Positions 38,083 to 50,310 of a DNA stretch of 64,000 bases are shown here, piece after piece. The notes under the pieces are model-generated. The model searched no databases. It was not told where the DNA came from and saw only the letters and a program-made list of their open reading frames with translations. The translations under genes and the position numbers were made by a program. The DNA is from Byssochlamys sp. IMV 00236 (taxonomy: Eukaryota > Ascomycota > Eurotiomycetes > Eurotiales > Thermoascaceae): positions 310,001 to 374,000 of the forward strand of contig MSJH02000812.1 in NCBI GenBank assembly GCA_001931875.2, in the 5' to 3' direction. How positions within the stretch are numbered: the stretch's first letter is position 1; each line of letters starts with the position of its first letter.

Positions 38083-38275
38083 CCATTCTATGTTCTCTTC
38101 CTATATATACCTTGTATTCTACCTTGATATATGCACATAGTCAAGGCGTCAGCGCATAAAGCGAACGCCAGGTGATCTATCAATCATCCATTTGCAGCAT
38201 GTCCTTTGAATCCTAAATATAGCATAGATCATCCCAGATTACTCTAGATTACTAGATTCTTTGTATACCCTATAG

Positions 38276-38322
38276 AGATAAATATTTATCTGAGGAAATA
38301 CCCTGCTATTTAGGCTAAATAG
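38276..38322. repeat. Two adjacent AT-rich perfect palindromes
   Basis: AGATAAATATTTATCT (38276-38291) and CTATTTAG-G-CTAAATAG (38306-38322), 14 bp apart. They could be transcript-end hairpins serving both convergent genes or remnants of a small inverted-repeat element. Confidence 0.5.
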
Positions 38323-38836
38323 TGCGCGAAACCTCGCTTATTATATAACATGTTCTTTTAAATTGTGATTATTTCTCTAAATCTCTAAATCTTAAGGTTA
38401 TCTCCTCTTTGCCATTCTGCGACGTAGAAGGGTGAGCAAGAGCAGAGTGTGTTCTTTGTTCAGAGAGAAAGAAGTCTATCGTAGGAAGAGGAATGGATAA
38501 AGAAATGAAAAGGAAAGAAAGAGTTTGTAGAAGTGATCTATATAGTGAAATAGAGACAAGGTCATTAGATTTGGGATCTAGTACGTGAAAGAGCCAAAAC
38601 AAGACATGACATGACAAGAGCGAAGATAAAAAGTCGCTCAGCAAGGATATGATCTAATGTCTAACGTAAATATGATGAGCGTATTGAGAGGCATCCATCC
38701 GGTTGGGAATAAAGACCGGTGCAGAGATAGATGGCGTGGTATAGGTCGATCGAGAGATGTATCCATATGGATGAAAAAAAAAGGTGAGGGTAACGCCAAT
38801 ATCCGTTGTTATTTTGTCCCATCCGTTGGCATGCAT

Positions 38837-40148
38837 CTACAGCAGCGGGTTCTGACGGTACTCGGGCACAGTGCCTTCGGCTCCCTTCTTAGACTCCCCA
38901 GTGGGCTCCTGGGCGGCCGGCTCGATCTTGGAGTTTCCGGCAGCTGTGCCGGCAGCGGGGGTTTCTCCCACATCCTCGACTTCCGCAAGGAACTTCTCAG
39001 CTTCCAGGGCGGCAATGCAGCCAGATCCTATGGCGTATTAGTATCTTGCCTGATTCTGTGATATGAAAAGGAAATTTCATCGGGTTTATGCTTACCTGCA
39101 CTGGTGATGGCCTGTCGGTATCGCTTGTCCTGGACGTCTCCAGCAGCAAAGACACCCTCAACACTGGTGTAGCTAGTTCCGGGCTTAGTGAGAATGTAGC
39201 CGTCCTCATCAAGCTGGACCTGGCCCTTGACCAGGGCAGTGGCGGGGTCGTGACCGACGGCATAGAACAGGCCGTTGGCCTCAACGACCTCCTCCTTGCC
39301 GGTAGTGACATCCTTGATCTTCAGGTGGGTCATCAGACCACGGGGCTTGTTCTCACCCTGGACCTCGGTTGCGACAGTGTTGAAGCGGACAGTGACCTTG
39401 GGGTTCGACAGCAGGCGCTTGGCCATGGCCTTGCTAGCACGTAGCTTGTCCTTGCGGACGAGGACGGTAACGTGGCTACCGTACTTGGTCAGGAACATGG
39501 CCTCCTCGGCCGCAGAGTCACCACCACCGATCACGTAGAGGGGCTTGTTGCGGAAGATGGGCACGGCTCCGTCACAGACAGCGCAAGCACTGATTCCGTT
39601 CTGCCAGTAGGTCTCCTCTCCGGGCAGGTTGAGACGGCGGGCATTGGCACCAGTGGCGATGATGACAGCATCCGCAGTGCGCGCAGGGGCATCCTCAGGG
39701 CCATCAGACCACTCCGTCCACAGCTTGAAAGGTCGCTGCGACAGGTCGATTCTGGAGATGGTCTCGGTGATGATCTCGGTTCCGAAGCGGGCCGATTGCT
39801 TGCGCATGTTGTCCATCAGCTCGGAGCCGCCAATGCCGCTGGGAAAACCGGGGAAGTTCTCAATGTCGGTGGTGGTGGTGAGCTGGCCACCGGCAGCAGT
39901 ACCGTTTGCCAGCATACCCTCGTACATGACCGGCTTGAGCTCTGCTCGGGATAGATAGATGGCAGCCGTGTGGGCCGCGGGGCCGGAGCCGATGACTGCA
40001 TAGAGGAAAACAGCACGTCAGTATATAGAACCACAATGTAAATCATATTCCAATGGCTGTAAATCCATTTTCCCAGTAAAGGCGAAGCAAGGGGAGAAGT
40101 CTCACGACCTCAAGGGGACGACGTACTGACTACCTTGGAGTGCGCCAT
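38837..40148 (-). CDS. trxR: Thioredoxin reductase
   Basis: NADPH-dependent flavoenzyme that reduces thioredoxin, low-molecular-weight class, 370 aa. Exons 40148-40127 (22 nt), 39995-39096, 39027-38837; phases agree. Seen: FAD motif [29 protein letters not shown], redox-active CAVC (about residue 145) in [19 protein letters not shown]-binding [12 protein letters not shown], and [21 protein letters not shown] before the C-terminal intron. The C-terminal extension is Ala/Glu/Gly-rich and variable in fungi. The annotated ATG gives a cytosolic enzyme. An in-frame upstream leader without ATG (40149-40316) looks like a mitochondrial presequence and is entered separately. Confidence 0.96.
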
Positions 40149-40316
40149 CCTGAAGGTGGGGGAGCTCGAACTGACGCGCAACGGCGTCGACGAAAACGAA
40201 AAGGTCGCGGGCGGTGGAGAGGTCTTCTGCTGGACAGATGCAGCAGCAGCAGCAGAGAAGGATAAGGAGGAGCGAAGAGAGGAGAAGGGGAAACGGCGAA
40301 AGGCTGAGGAAAACAC
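40149..40316 (-). other. In-frame non-AUG N-terminal extension of thioredoxin reductase (candidate mitochondrial leader)
   Basis: 56 sense codons directly upstream of, and in frame with, the thioredoxin reductase ATG, beginning at a GTG at 40316 in the context ACCAAAGTG (A at -3). The encoded stretch starts VFSSAFRRFPFSSLRSSLSF and is rich in Ser, Ala, Phe and Arg with no Asp or Glu over all 56 residues, as in mitochondrial presequences. The frame stays open to a TAG at 40395-40397 with no ATG. Either a near-cognate start or an upstream spliced exon could produce it. Confidence 0.5.
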
Positions 40317-40989
40317 TTTGGTGGTGGTGGAGGGGAAGACGGGGGAAAAGGAAGAGAGGATATAGAGGGCGGGGTGGGTAATTATGCAAGCACGCTAGAG
40401 ACGGCCAGACGCTGGAGAGAGAGCGAGAAGACTCGTCGGTTAGTCAGTTGGAGGAATTGATTAGTTACGGGAGAAGTCGACAAGAGGGCCAATATCATAA
40501 ACGCAGCTGGTCTTATCTGATCTCGATCCGCTCTTCTTAGGAATCAAAGCCTTTCGAGACCCCGTCACGTGCGCCTGCTTAGAAAGCGAGATCGGCCTCG
40601 AACCTTCACGGGATTTGCAGAAGTCTCGCCGAGAAAGCGCCGGAGAGCAGAGAATATCGTTATGATCATCATCATTAGAATTCTTATATGTGATGTTCTA
40701 CGCTTACTCGCTGGTTAGATCATTTCACGGTCTAGATCCGAAGCCCTTAGAACTCCAGCCACAGTACGACAGAGAGAGGTCATGATGTAATCACCAGGTA
40801 CGCCATCCCAAGTATTCAAAGTAGATCCTTACAACAGTCCATAAATCGAAGATCATCAGTCGTTTATCAGTCGTTGCCAAAACCTAGGTACATAACTACA
40901 AGCATTAGGGTATATTATTAGTCATGAATCGTCCTCACATCCGGCCACCACCACCACCACCATCACCACCATTTCCCCAACATGCCACC
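40317..40989. other. Intergenic, thioredoxin reductase promoter
   Basis: 673 bp. Contains CCTAGGTA at 40883-40890 and a CCA-rich run near 40945-40975 close to the end of the phosphatase gene. No gene supported. Confidence 0.4.
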
Positions 40990-43900
40990 TCAACCCCGAG
41001 TAAACCACTTCCTCCTCCGCGGCTGGTTGGTCTCCTCAACGCCTTCATCACTGTAGTCATCTTCCTCAGTGACGTCTCCAGAAGTATCCATACTATGCGC
41101 TCGCCCGGTTCTCATAGGCAGCGCCCCCGGTGATGGCGGGCGGTCGTCTTCGCTACCAGAGTACCCATCGTATCCATCCTCCGTGTCGCTGGCAGCTCCA
41201 TGGTCCAGGTACCTGGTCTCTTTCTTCTTACCAATGCCCAGCCATTTCTTCCATCCCTTGGCGACCCGTGTGGGACGCGGATCGTAGCCGCCTTCATACC
41301 ACAGAGCGGGCACCAGCAGCTTGTATGGCCGGGTGATACCCGCTGGGTCCATGGGGCTGACCTCCATGTGCAGCGTGATATCCAGGCCGCCCTCGAGATT
41401 CACATAGCCCCCAGCACCATCCTCAGCCTCTAAGGCTTCTTTACGAGCCTTTTCACTCAAGTTCGTAGGGCGACGATGGAAATTGCTTGGGCGAGGTTTC
41501 TGGCCTTGGGAGAAGTAGCCATCGCCCGACTCGAAAGGTCGCTGCGGGATATCCATACTTGCGCTCCGGCCACCGGAGTTACCCAGGTTGAATTCTTTCG
41601 TGGGCGGACGACTCCCGCGGGAGGAAAGTCGCCGCATCAAGCCCGTGGGCCCGCTGGTACCCCGCGTTAAGGAGAGCGTTCTCTTCAGTTTGCCCGGAGG
41701 AGATGGGGGCGCGGGGGGCGTGGCCGGTTCAGGAGTTGCGGGCGGAGTAGATCCTGCTATATGTCAGAGAAACTGTCTGAGATACAGGTGATTCGTCTCG
41801 ATCACACTTACCGGGTTGATATTCGCGGATGGCGCACCAGTTGCGCCGGGGCAGCAGCCTTTTGTTGTTCCGCGGCTTGTCGTCTACGTCGTGGGTAAAG
41901 ATGGGAATCATGGATTCATCAGTATTAGAATCCATGTGATGGATCTTGTTCCGCTTGTTCAGCATGTCTGCTACCATGTCTGGCGGAGGCGTGTTGACAA
42001 TGGCGGATGAAATAATGTTGGGCATATAGCGATAGTCCTTGTCCTTGGCCAGGTTCAGTCGCGGATTCGAGTAGAACTGGCCAATTGCTCCCAGATGAAC
42101 GTCTCCACTAGAATCCTCATTAGCCAGGCACTCTCGTAGTAGACGGGGTTCTGTTGTCTTACCTCAGAATGGTGACCCGGACGGACTTCTCAGCAGCAAG
42201 GTCCTGAAGGTCCTCGACCAACCAGGTACGTTCCAGCTTGTGGTGTTTCGCCGTCCAGTGATCATCGAGATCATCCAGGACCTCGACGCTGCCGTCGAAC
42301 TTGTTGACGAAGTGGCCAAACATTCCTGCTCTCCCCAGTGCTTTCACCGGGTCCATAACCCGGCTAGTTAATATATTCTCGAGCCAGACCTATCGTGCCA
42401 GAGTCAGGATCCTCACGTCTTGATATGCAGCTCGGCATAGACTTACCAGTCTAGGGTACGCAATTGGAACGCCCAAAAGAACAATAAGATGTTTTGTATC
42501 CCCTTTGACGATCTCACGGTGACAGCGGTCCCAAATAAGATCGTATGTCTGCTCACTAAGGATATCCCCTCTCTGTTCAAGCCGTAGTCAGTAAAGTTCT
42601 ATCCGCTGCAACTCTCTCGAGGACAACCTACCATGCGTTCAGTACGACAATCCAAGCCTAAAAAGGCCGTCCCCTTGCCGAGGAACATGAATACGCTTCG
42701 GCTCCTCTCCTTGATATAGGGGCCCGGCTCTGCACCCAGAATCCAGCTGGGTTCATCCGCCTCGGTTTCTTCCGGCACGCTCTGGTGTTGGAAGAGCATA
42801 TAGTATTTGTATGCAACGTTTCCAAGGCCAGAGAAAACCGGTGTTCTCATGAAGTGGTCCGGATACGAGCCAAAGCCGTCAATAATATCATGGTCATCCC
42901 AGATGTTGATCATTGGTATCTGGCAATTTGCCAGGCTGAACAGCCCCTGAGAGAACCACATGCAATACCGTTCCAGGAAGAATGTCTCCAGTTCGGCCTT
43001 CATCTCCGGACTGAACGGTGCATGATGTTTGTCGTGAGGATTCTTGATGTGGGTCCATTCTTGGAAGTGTTTTGTCTCCAGCATGACTTTGTCATTGTAG
43101 ATCTGGTCACCTCCTCCGATCATCACATGGAAGGGTCGCGTCTGATGCTCATTGAGTACGTCTCTCCAGAGAGGATCTGGCCCGCAGAATTTGTTCGGAT
43201 CCACAGATAAACTGAAGCCATTGCAAGTGTGGAACATGACGTTCATCGACTGGCCCCTTGCAGGAACCCAGAACCCAATGGCAGGACCCTGGTTAATGCG
43301 GTATGCAATCCGCTGCTGCTTGTCACCGAGTTCTACTTCGATACTGAATCTCCAGAACGTGACATCTCGGGCCGAATCCGCATACAGTCGGATACCTTGG
43401 ATTTCTCGGTACCGCCCAGTCGTCTCTCCGTCCATCGGGTGGATTCTGTTGCTAGGAACTGGCGGACTCTGTCCGTCGTAGTCAATCGGACTTCGAGTCT
43501 CCTCAAAGAGCCCGTCTTCACTCTCAACAGTCGACAAGTCGACACCTTCTTCAATGTGCTCGACAGGCTTGACATACAGTACTCTTCCATCTCTCCCGAC
43601 TTTTGTGAGACCAGCTGTGGGATCAACGTATTCAGGAGCAAGCTTTATGCCATCCTCGCTGTTGATTTCCACTGGAGGCGGAGGAAGCAGGTCCATTGGC
43701 TGTGAGAAAAGCCGTAATGTAGGAGCCGGGTTATAAGAGGACAGGGAATCCTTGGTGACTATCATCACACTTCCTCTCCAGGTCTCCAGATCAATCTGAC
43801 CCTCGGGTCCGTCGATCTTGTCTCGTCTCATCCCTGTATACCGCAGCAATGGTCCACACTTCAAAAACAGAAGAGGGTCGAACCGGTTGTTTTCTAAAGG

Positions 43901-45628
43901 AAGCCAAGTCAGTCAATCGTCACCCACAACAGGAACCTCTTTCAATATAGCATTGTGAAAAGTCCACCTATATCACTGCAAGCTACCAGGGACTGACGTA
44001 CCATTGGCCTTCGGCACAGGCTTTTGATAATCACTGGGAAGTGCTCTACTCCGTCTGCGGTTTGTATTACCACCACGTTCCCACCATGCTTTACCTTTAT
44101 CAGCGTCGAAGGTCTGGAACTCCATGTCCGCGGCCGAGAGCATGGCTACAGGCGCTTGCTTCCATTCCGACAATGGGGGAGGGGTAGGAGGCGGCATATC
44201 GAATTGCACAGTTTGTTTCTTCTGCTTGGGTTTCGCGACTTCCTCGACAGAACTATCGTGATGCTCTACTAGTTGCTCTTCTTGTTGTTGTTGATCTTGT
44301 TGATTATCCGTCTCCGGCGCCAACGTATACTCCATTGGTGCGGGATCCCCCTCCGCGGGTCCACGATCCATGGTAGGCCTCTCATCTTGATGTTCATCGT
44401 ACGTAGCGCGATGGTAGTAGTTCTGCGGTGGGACCTTTTGTAGTCTATTGCTGTTGGACGTCTGGGACCCCGTGTCGCCAGGAGGAAAGTAAGAATCATC
44501 TGGCGCAGCGTGGTGATGCGTCTCTGGCTGCCATGAAAATCGTTCGTTTTCGGTGCTGTCTGCTCGGCCTGGATACGGCATCGGAGACTTCTGGCTTTTA
44601 CTGGCAGGCTCCAAACTGCGGCCCTTCTCTGAAGAGTATTGGGGCTGGCGTGTACGCTGAACCTCCGCGCGCCGAACATTTGAAGATACCCCTGAGCGTG
44701 ATACGGTACTGGGCCGCGCTGAGTATTGTAACTCCGTGTACCCAGTCAGCGACTCTGTTGGAGAGTCCAATTCCCAGGTGCTCAGACTCCTGGCGTATGA
44801 TGGTGTCCTCTTGTGCTGGCTGCTTGAGCCTATGGCTGACGGAGCCTCACCGGTGGCCACTGGTGTAGCTGTTGACCCTTGGCGGGAGTGTACTCTCTCG
44901 GATGATGAGGTATGATTATGGTCACTGGCTGTCTTTTTCTCCTGTTCCTGTCGCGCCAGTCGTTCCTTCAGCCGGAGTTCTGCTTCCAAGACTCTTGCCC
45001 TCTTTTCCTCCTTGCTGATATCGTTCAGCTTGACCTCCAGTCGTTGTAGAGGAGACCTGTCTGGAGCCCAGTCACGTTTCTGGCCCTTTGCAGAACGAGT
45101 CGTACTCGATCTAGTGAGCGGTGTCGCCTGGCCCCCTTCTCGAGTAGAGACAGTATCTGATCGTTTCAATGAATATTGCGCTTGGTTAGGGGAATCGGTA
45201 TGGGGTATAGACACGGATAGACCACTCGTGGAAAAGTGACGCCCGGGGGCCTGTCGTGCAGGATCAGTTCGCGCATTTGCGAGTTTCTGACCTTGGACCA
45301 TAGCTTGATTCTGGAAGGCCCCTTGCGATCCTTCTGGCCCCCATTCAGGAGGTACTTCTCCTGTCCTGGCGGAAAATGAACGATGTCCGTCGCGGCGGTA
45401 TCCTGAGCCGGACCCGTTTCGATACGGGACGGAAGGGTATTGAGGGGGAACTGAAGTAGCGGGGACATATTCTCGTTTTTCCTCGTTACCCACTGGGAAC
45501 CCGTTGGCACCGGAACTTGGACGATGTCTCTTCGACGAAGTGTGTCCTATGCCATTTACTGGTACCTCTTGGTAGGGTACAGAATTGCCGTTGGTAAAAC
45601 CCGCAGGCCGCGAAGTTGCCGTCGCCAT
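40990..45628 (-). CDS. Large PhoD-like phosphatase-domain protein
   Basis: Metallophosphatase-fold protein, 1,433 aa. Exons 45628-44002, 43893-42632, 42572-42447, 42389-42163, 42107-41812, 41753-40990; all phases close. Residues 1-542 are disordered, Ser/Pro/Gln-rich, with one charged coiled-coil stretch (LEVKLNDISKEEKRARVLEA to LARQEQEKK). The PhoD-like domain spans about 543-1180, with metal-ligand motifs GGGDQIYND (about 800), INIWDDHDIIDGFGSYPD (about 875) and SGDVHLGAIGQFYSNPR (about 1081). The C-terminal 250 residues are again low complexity, ending in a basic RRRKW. No signal peptide, unlike secreted bacterial PhoD. Start at the first ATG (the longer frame opens with TTG). It diverges from the kexin gene. 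Substrate unknown. Confidence 0.9.
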
Positions 45629-47187
45629 GATGAACCACCTTGGATCCCCTGTCTTCAAGTCAAGGTGCGCTCGACCGTTCTTATCCAGACCAATGTTTCG
45701 TGATCGCAATTAGCAAGGCGTGGATCGAAGGAGTCTGCGATAAAGTAACTGCGCAACAGGCGTTAACATCAGTTCTAGAAAAGGGCATGTATATCATCAA
45801 AGCTCACCACAAAGAACAAGCTGGTGAATACCGCTGAAGGGGTAAGTTGTACTGTACGCCTGCGACGGAGATAGATTCGATCTTTGCGCCTGAAACCCTG
45901 GCGCACTTGTTGAGCTTCGATCTGTATAGTACTATGTCCAGCAATTACAGCGACAGTTCAATCGAAGCATCCAACTGTCACTGCTCAAAATCCAGTTATC
46001 ATAACGATAAGCGCAGACAGCAGATTCCTGGAAGGATCTGTAGGTGGAACCAAAGCTGCGTTGTGTTGGTTCTTATCGAGCTCCAATCAATCGCTCCGCG
46101 GCCGACGAGTATATACAATTTGCGGGTGATCACTCGCAGGTAAAGGAATCGCAAGAGCGCAACAGATCGCATTAAGGTATCCAGAAATGGAGCACAATAG
46201 AGAAAAAAAAAGGCTACAGAAGAGAAGGAAAAAGCACTGCCAACGATGGAGCGGTCTAAAGAAAGCCAACAGCAGCAGCTTGTTCTGCAGCTCCCAGCCG
46301 TTCGAACAGTTTATCCTGGTGGCTGGTCGGGAAGAAGTCAGGGCGGGCGTTGGTCGGAGAGGGGCTGCACACCAGTCACAAACCGGTCGGAGAGCTTCGC
46401 CCTGTTACATTCGAGAGAAAGATCATTGCATGCTAGAGGAGTCTATCTACTATCTAGTCTATTATTTGATTCTGGTGATAGGGAGAACTAAACTCCATAT
46501 CATTCATTCCCTACTCCCTATACATCACCCCGGGGAACACCAGCACAACGGCCCGCCAAAAGCTTCACCTGGAACCATGGACGACGAGGAGTCAGCATTA
46601 TTCTTCGAGAATTGGTTGCTAGACCACGTATTACTCCTTCGTAAGACGTCTTAGTTAAGTTAGTTAATTACCCGCCACAACCCGTACAACAAAGGGATCC
46701 ACGAATCCTCGTCGTGGCAAGCTGAGCTGCCCTTGAAACGTGGTCTCTAGCTTTGAAACAATCCAGTGGCAGAGCGCAGATTGTGATATATCCCTCCTGA
46801 TTATTATTCTACTATTAATATTAATTACTTTGTGTCTGTCTTATTGCCTTGCCGAAGATCGACGCCCGGCCGAAGCCAACAACGGCACGCCCTGAGACTC
46901 GCGGCCCGCCAAGTGATTAATCAATGCTCTAAGCTCTCCGCAAAAAGTCCAGTTAAGGACAACTCTGCTTCTCCATAATCTGCCACGGCAACATCTGGGA
47001 GCAGTGACAAGGGCTCACGCTGCCATCCCGAAACAGTTGCATTTTCCATCGACACGTTCCGTCGACTGTTCATCTTGCCATCGCCGGTCTGGGATCGTTC
47101 ATGGCAAGCGCTCCGTGGCCCTAATCTGGTCGCCTCACAAGGGCGTCTCCCCGATATAACGCCCTTGCCATTATCGCTCATTTCAAC
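45629..47187. other. 1.6 kb divergent region, phosphatase and kexin genes
   Basis: Only short, mixed-strand open frames. Likely holds both promoters and a long kexin 5' UTR. No repeat or RNA gene recognised. Confidence 0.4.
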
Positions 47188-49732
47188 ATGCGATTCCTTC
47201 GCGCAGCAGCGCTTGCAGCGTTCTGTTATACAGCAACGGCCGATCTACTTCCTCGGACATATGATACCCACGACTTTATAGCTCTGCATCTCGATTCTTC
47301 AGTCTCCCCCGAACATATCGCGCGCGTGCTCGGTGCCCGTCACGAGGGCCAGATTGGTGAATTAGACGGCCATCATCGATTCTCACTACCCAAGGAGAAA
47401 AGCACAGAGACAGATGCACTACTGGAGGATCTCCGACAGAGAAGGATACAACGTCGACGGTCGCTCGACAATGGTGCAGCTTTGGCTAAGAGGAACGACG
47501 GTCTGGATGGGGTTCTCTGGTCCCAGAAGCTGGCGTTGAAGCAGCGCCTGCAGAAGAGGATACCGCCTCCTCTGGAGCGCCGTGGCCCCTCTGTTCGGGT
47601 TGAGAGAAGTGCGCAGGCGGATCCCATTGCCCTTCAGACTCAGAGAGATATCGCCACTACTCTCGGGATCACTGACCCCATCTTTCAGGATCAGTGGCAT
47701 CTCTACAATCCTGTCCAGCTTGGCCACGATCTCAATGTCACCGGAGTCTGGCTCGAGGGCGTAACGGGACAAGGAGTCACCACGGCGATCGTTGACGATG
47801 GCTTGGACATGTACAGCGACGACCTCAGACCCAACTACTATCCTGGAGGTTCGTGGGACTACAATGATGGCACCAACGAACCGAGACCTAGACTCTTGGA
47901 TGACAAGCATGGCACCAGGTGTGCGGGAGAAGTGGCTGCAGCCAAGAATAATGTGTGTGGAGTCGGAATGGCGTACGACAGCAAGGTGGCCGGAATCCGC
48001 ATTCTGTCTAAACCCATCAGCGATGCGGATGAGGCAGCTGCTGTCAACTACGGCTATCAGAGCAATGACATCTACTCCTGCTCCTGGGGCCCGCCCGACG
48101 ACGGCCAAACGATGGACGCGCCGGGAATACTGATCAAGAAAGCTATGGTCAATGGAGTTCAGCAAGGCCGTCATGGGAAAGGTTCTATCTTCGTCTTCGC
48201 TGCTGGTAACGGTGCGGCCAGTGATGATAATTGCAACTTTGATGGTTACACAAACAGTATCTACAGTATCACGGTGGGCGCCATCGACAGAGAAGGCAAT
48301 CATCCCAGCTATTCCGAATCATGCTCTGCCCAGCTGGTAGTCGCGTACAGCAGTGGCGGCGGTGATGCTATTCACACTACGGATGTCGGCGCGTCTAAGT
48401 GCTCTGTCACCCACGGCGGCACTTCAGCTGCTGGTCCGTTGGCAGCTGGTGCTGCGGCTCTGGCCCTGAGCGTCCGGCCTGACTTGACGTGGCGTGACAT
48501 GCAGTATCTGCTGCTGGAGACGGCCGTTCCTATCCATGAGGACGATCAGGGCTGGCAGGTAACCAAAATTGGGAAGAAGTTCAGCCACGAATGGGGATAC
48601 GGCAAGGTCGACACATATGCCTTGATCCAGAAAGCGAGGGATTGGCAGTTGGTCAAACCGCAAGCCTGGTACCACTCTCCCTGGTTGAGAGTGGAGCACG
48701 AAATCCCGCAAGGCGAACAGGGCCTTGTTAGTTCTTTCGAGATCACGGAGGATGTCATCACGAAGGCCAACATTGGAAGACTCGAGCATGTCACTGTGAC
48801 CATGAACGTCAACCACACCCGTCGTGGAGACCTCAGCGTTGAGCTGCATAGCCCCGAGGGTATTGTTAGCCACCTGAGTACGCCTCGGAGACTCGATAGT
48901 GCCAGCGTCGGTTATGTCGACTGGACTTTTATGTCTGTTGCTCACTGGTGAGTATCTCGAAGCCCCATTGCATCGAGCGGTATCAGAAAGCTAACGAATT
49001 CGCAGGGGAGAATCTGGCATCGGCCGCTGGTCTGTGATTGTTAAAGACACGAATGTTAATGAATTCACTGGTGTTTTTGTAGACTGGAGAATCAATCTCT
49101 GGGGAGAAGCTCGTGATGAATCGAACCAGCCACTTCATCCTCTTCCAGACGAGCATGACGACGATCATAATATCGAGGATGCGGTCGTGGCAACGACAAC
49201 TGTTGATCCGGTCACGCAGCCGACTGAGCCGCCTAGTCTTCCTACGGATCACGTTGACCGTCCGGTGAATGCGAAGCCTTCGTCTGTTGAGGCAGTGCCG
49301 ACAACTACTGCAGCCCCCGACTCAGCCGCGACGCCCACTGAGACTGTATCGGATAGCTTCCTGCCGTCTTTCTTCCCAACATTTGGAGCTTCCAAACGCA
49401 CGCAGGTCTGGATATACGCCTCCCTGGGATTGATCGTCATCTTCTGCGCCGCTCTAGGCACCTATTTTTACGTCCAGCGACGAAAGCGTCTCCGCAACAA
49501 CCCTCGGGATGACTATGAGTTCGAAATGATCGAGGAGGATGATGATAACCAAGCGCTGACCGGAGGATCTGGTGCTAAGAGACGTCGCGGCGGCGAGCTG
49601 TATAATGCGTTCGCTGGCGAGAGTGACGAGGAACTGCTAAGCGACGATGGGGATGAAGGGCCATACCGAGACCGTACCGCCAGCGATGAGGATCTCGACG
49701 AAAAGCACAAAGCAGGTCCCGAAAGGACATGA
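47188..49732 (+). CDS. kexB: Kexin, Golgi dibasic-processing serine protease (KexB)
   Basis: Calcium-dependent subtilisin-type proprotein convertase of the trans-Golgi, 828 aa. Exons 47188-48947 and 49006-49732 (intron 58 bp, phase 2). Signal peptide 1-18, propeptide with dibasic sites (KR, RR) up to about residue 140, then the catalytic domain. Triad: D203 in AIVDDGLD, H241 in DDKHGTRC, S413 in THGGTSAAGPLA; FVFAAGNGAASDDNCNFDGY holds the oxyanion Asn. A P domain follows (HVTVTMNVNHTRRGDLSVEL, PRRLDSASVGY), then a Thr/Pro-rich stem, a transmembrane helix near 720-743 (VWIYASLGLIVIFCAALGTY), and an acidic cytosolic tail with DDYEFEMI (Tyr-based retrieval signal). Matches Aspergillus KexB in length and order. 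Confidence 0.97.
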
Positions 49733-50310
49733 GGAATATTTTGTCTGTCATTTGTATTGTAGCGGCATTCCTCTATGGATTCTCCCTTTTTGGTTTTGTC
49801 TCATTCGTCTATTGATCGAGATTCCCGGCGTATATCTAGTGCATCAATACGGTTTCTAAGGAAAACCGGCCAATCTATATATATTATAGACTTAATCTTA
49901 TAGAACTAGTAGCCATGTCAAATATTGGAGTTTCGGTCCTCCGTAGCTTTCTTGGTGATCAGGTATTGTTTGCTTTGACAATGTACTACTATTAATTTGA
50001 TAAGTATCACAGCCTTGGGAAGTGGGATAAGCGATGACGCTCCTTGGTCGGCTTTCCCCGTCCTCCGCCCGCCGGAACTGCCGTCTCTTGGTCTCTCCGC
50101 AGTCACTACTACTACCAACTCCCAGCCTCCTGATACGATACACTCCTGTGTAGAAGCGCGAGCGTCTGAGATCTGGCGCATCTTGCGATTCTAGAGTTTC
50201 TCCAGCTTAGCTGTTGTCCATCCACATACATTTTATTCCTCTGAGAGCTCCCGCTTTCGCATCGATCCTGTGATCCCCCGATCCCCCACGGGACCGCCTT
50301 GTTGCTCCCG
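49733..50310. other. Intergenic between kexB and the sorting nexin gene
   Basis: 578 bp, kexB 3' region and snx4 promoter. Nothing else seen. Confidence 0.4.

Larger units (their letters stand above)
37993..38836. other. Convergent 3' region with AT-rich palindromes
   Basis: 844 bp between the ends of two convergent genes. Holds a TCTTC microsatellite (38057-38082), then AT-rich DNA (38210-38400) unlike its neighbours, with two perfect palindromes at 38276-38291 and 38306-38322. Confidence 0.5.

Noticed and set aside
47419..48303. 294-codon minus-strand open frame
   Set aside because: Antisense to the kexin catalytic domain and explained by its codon use.
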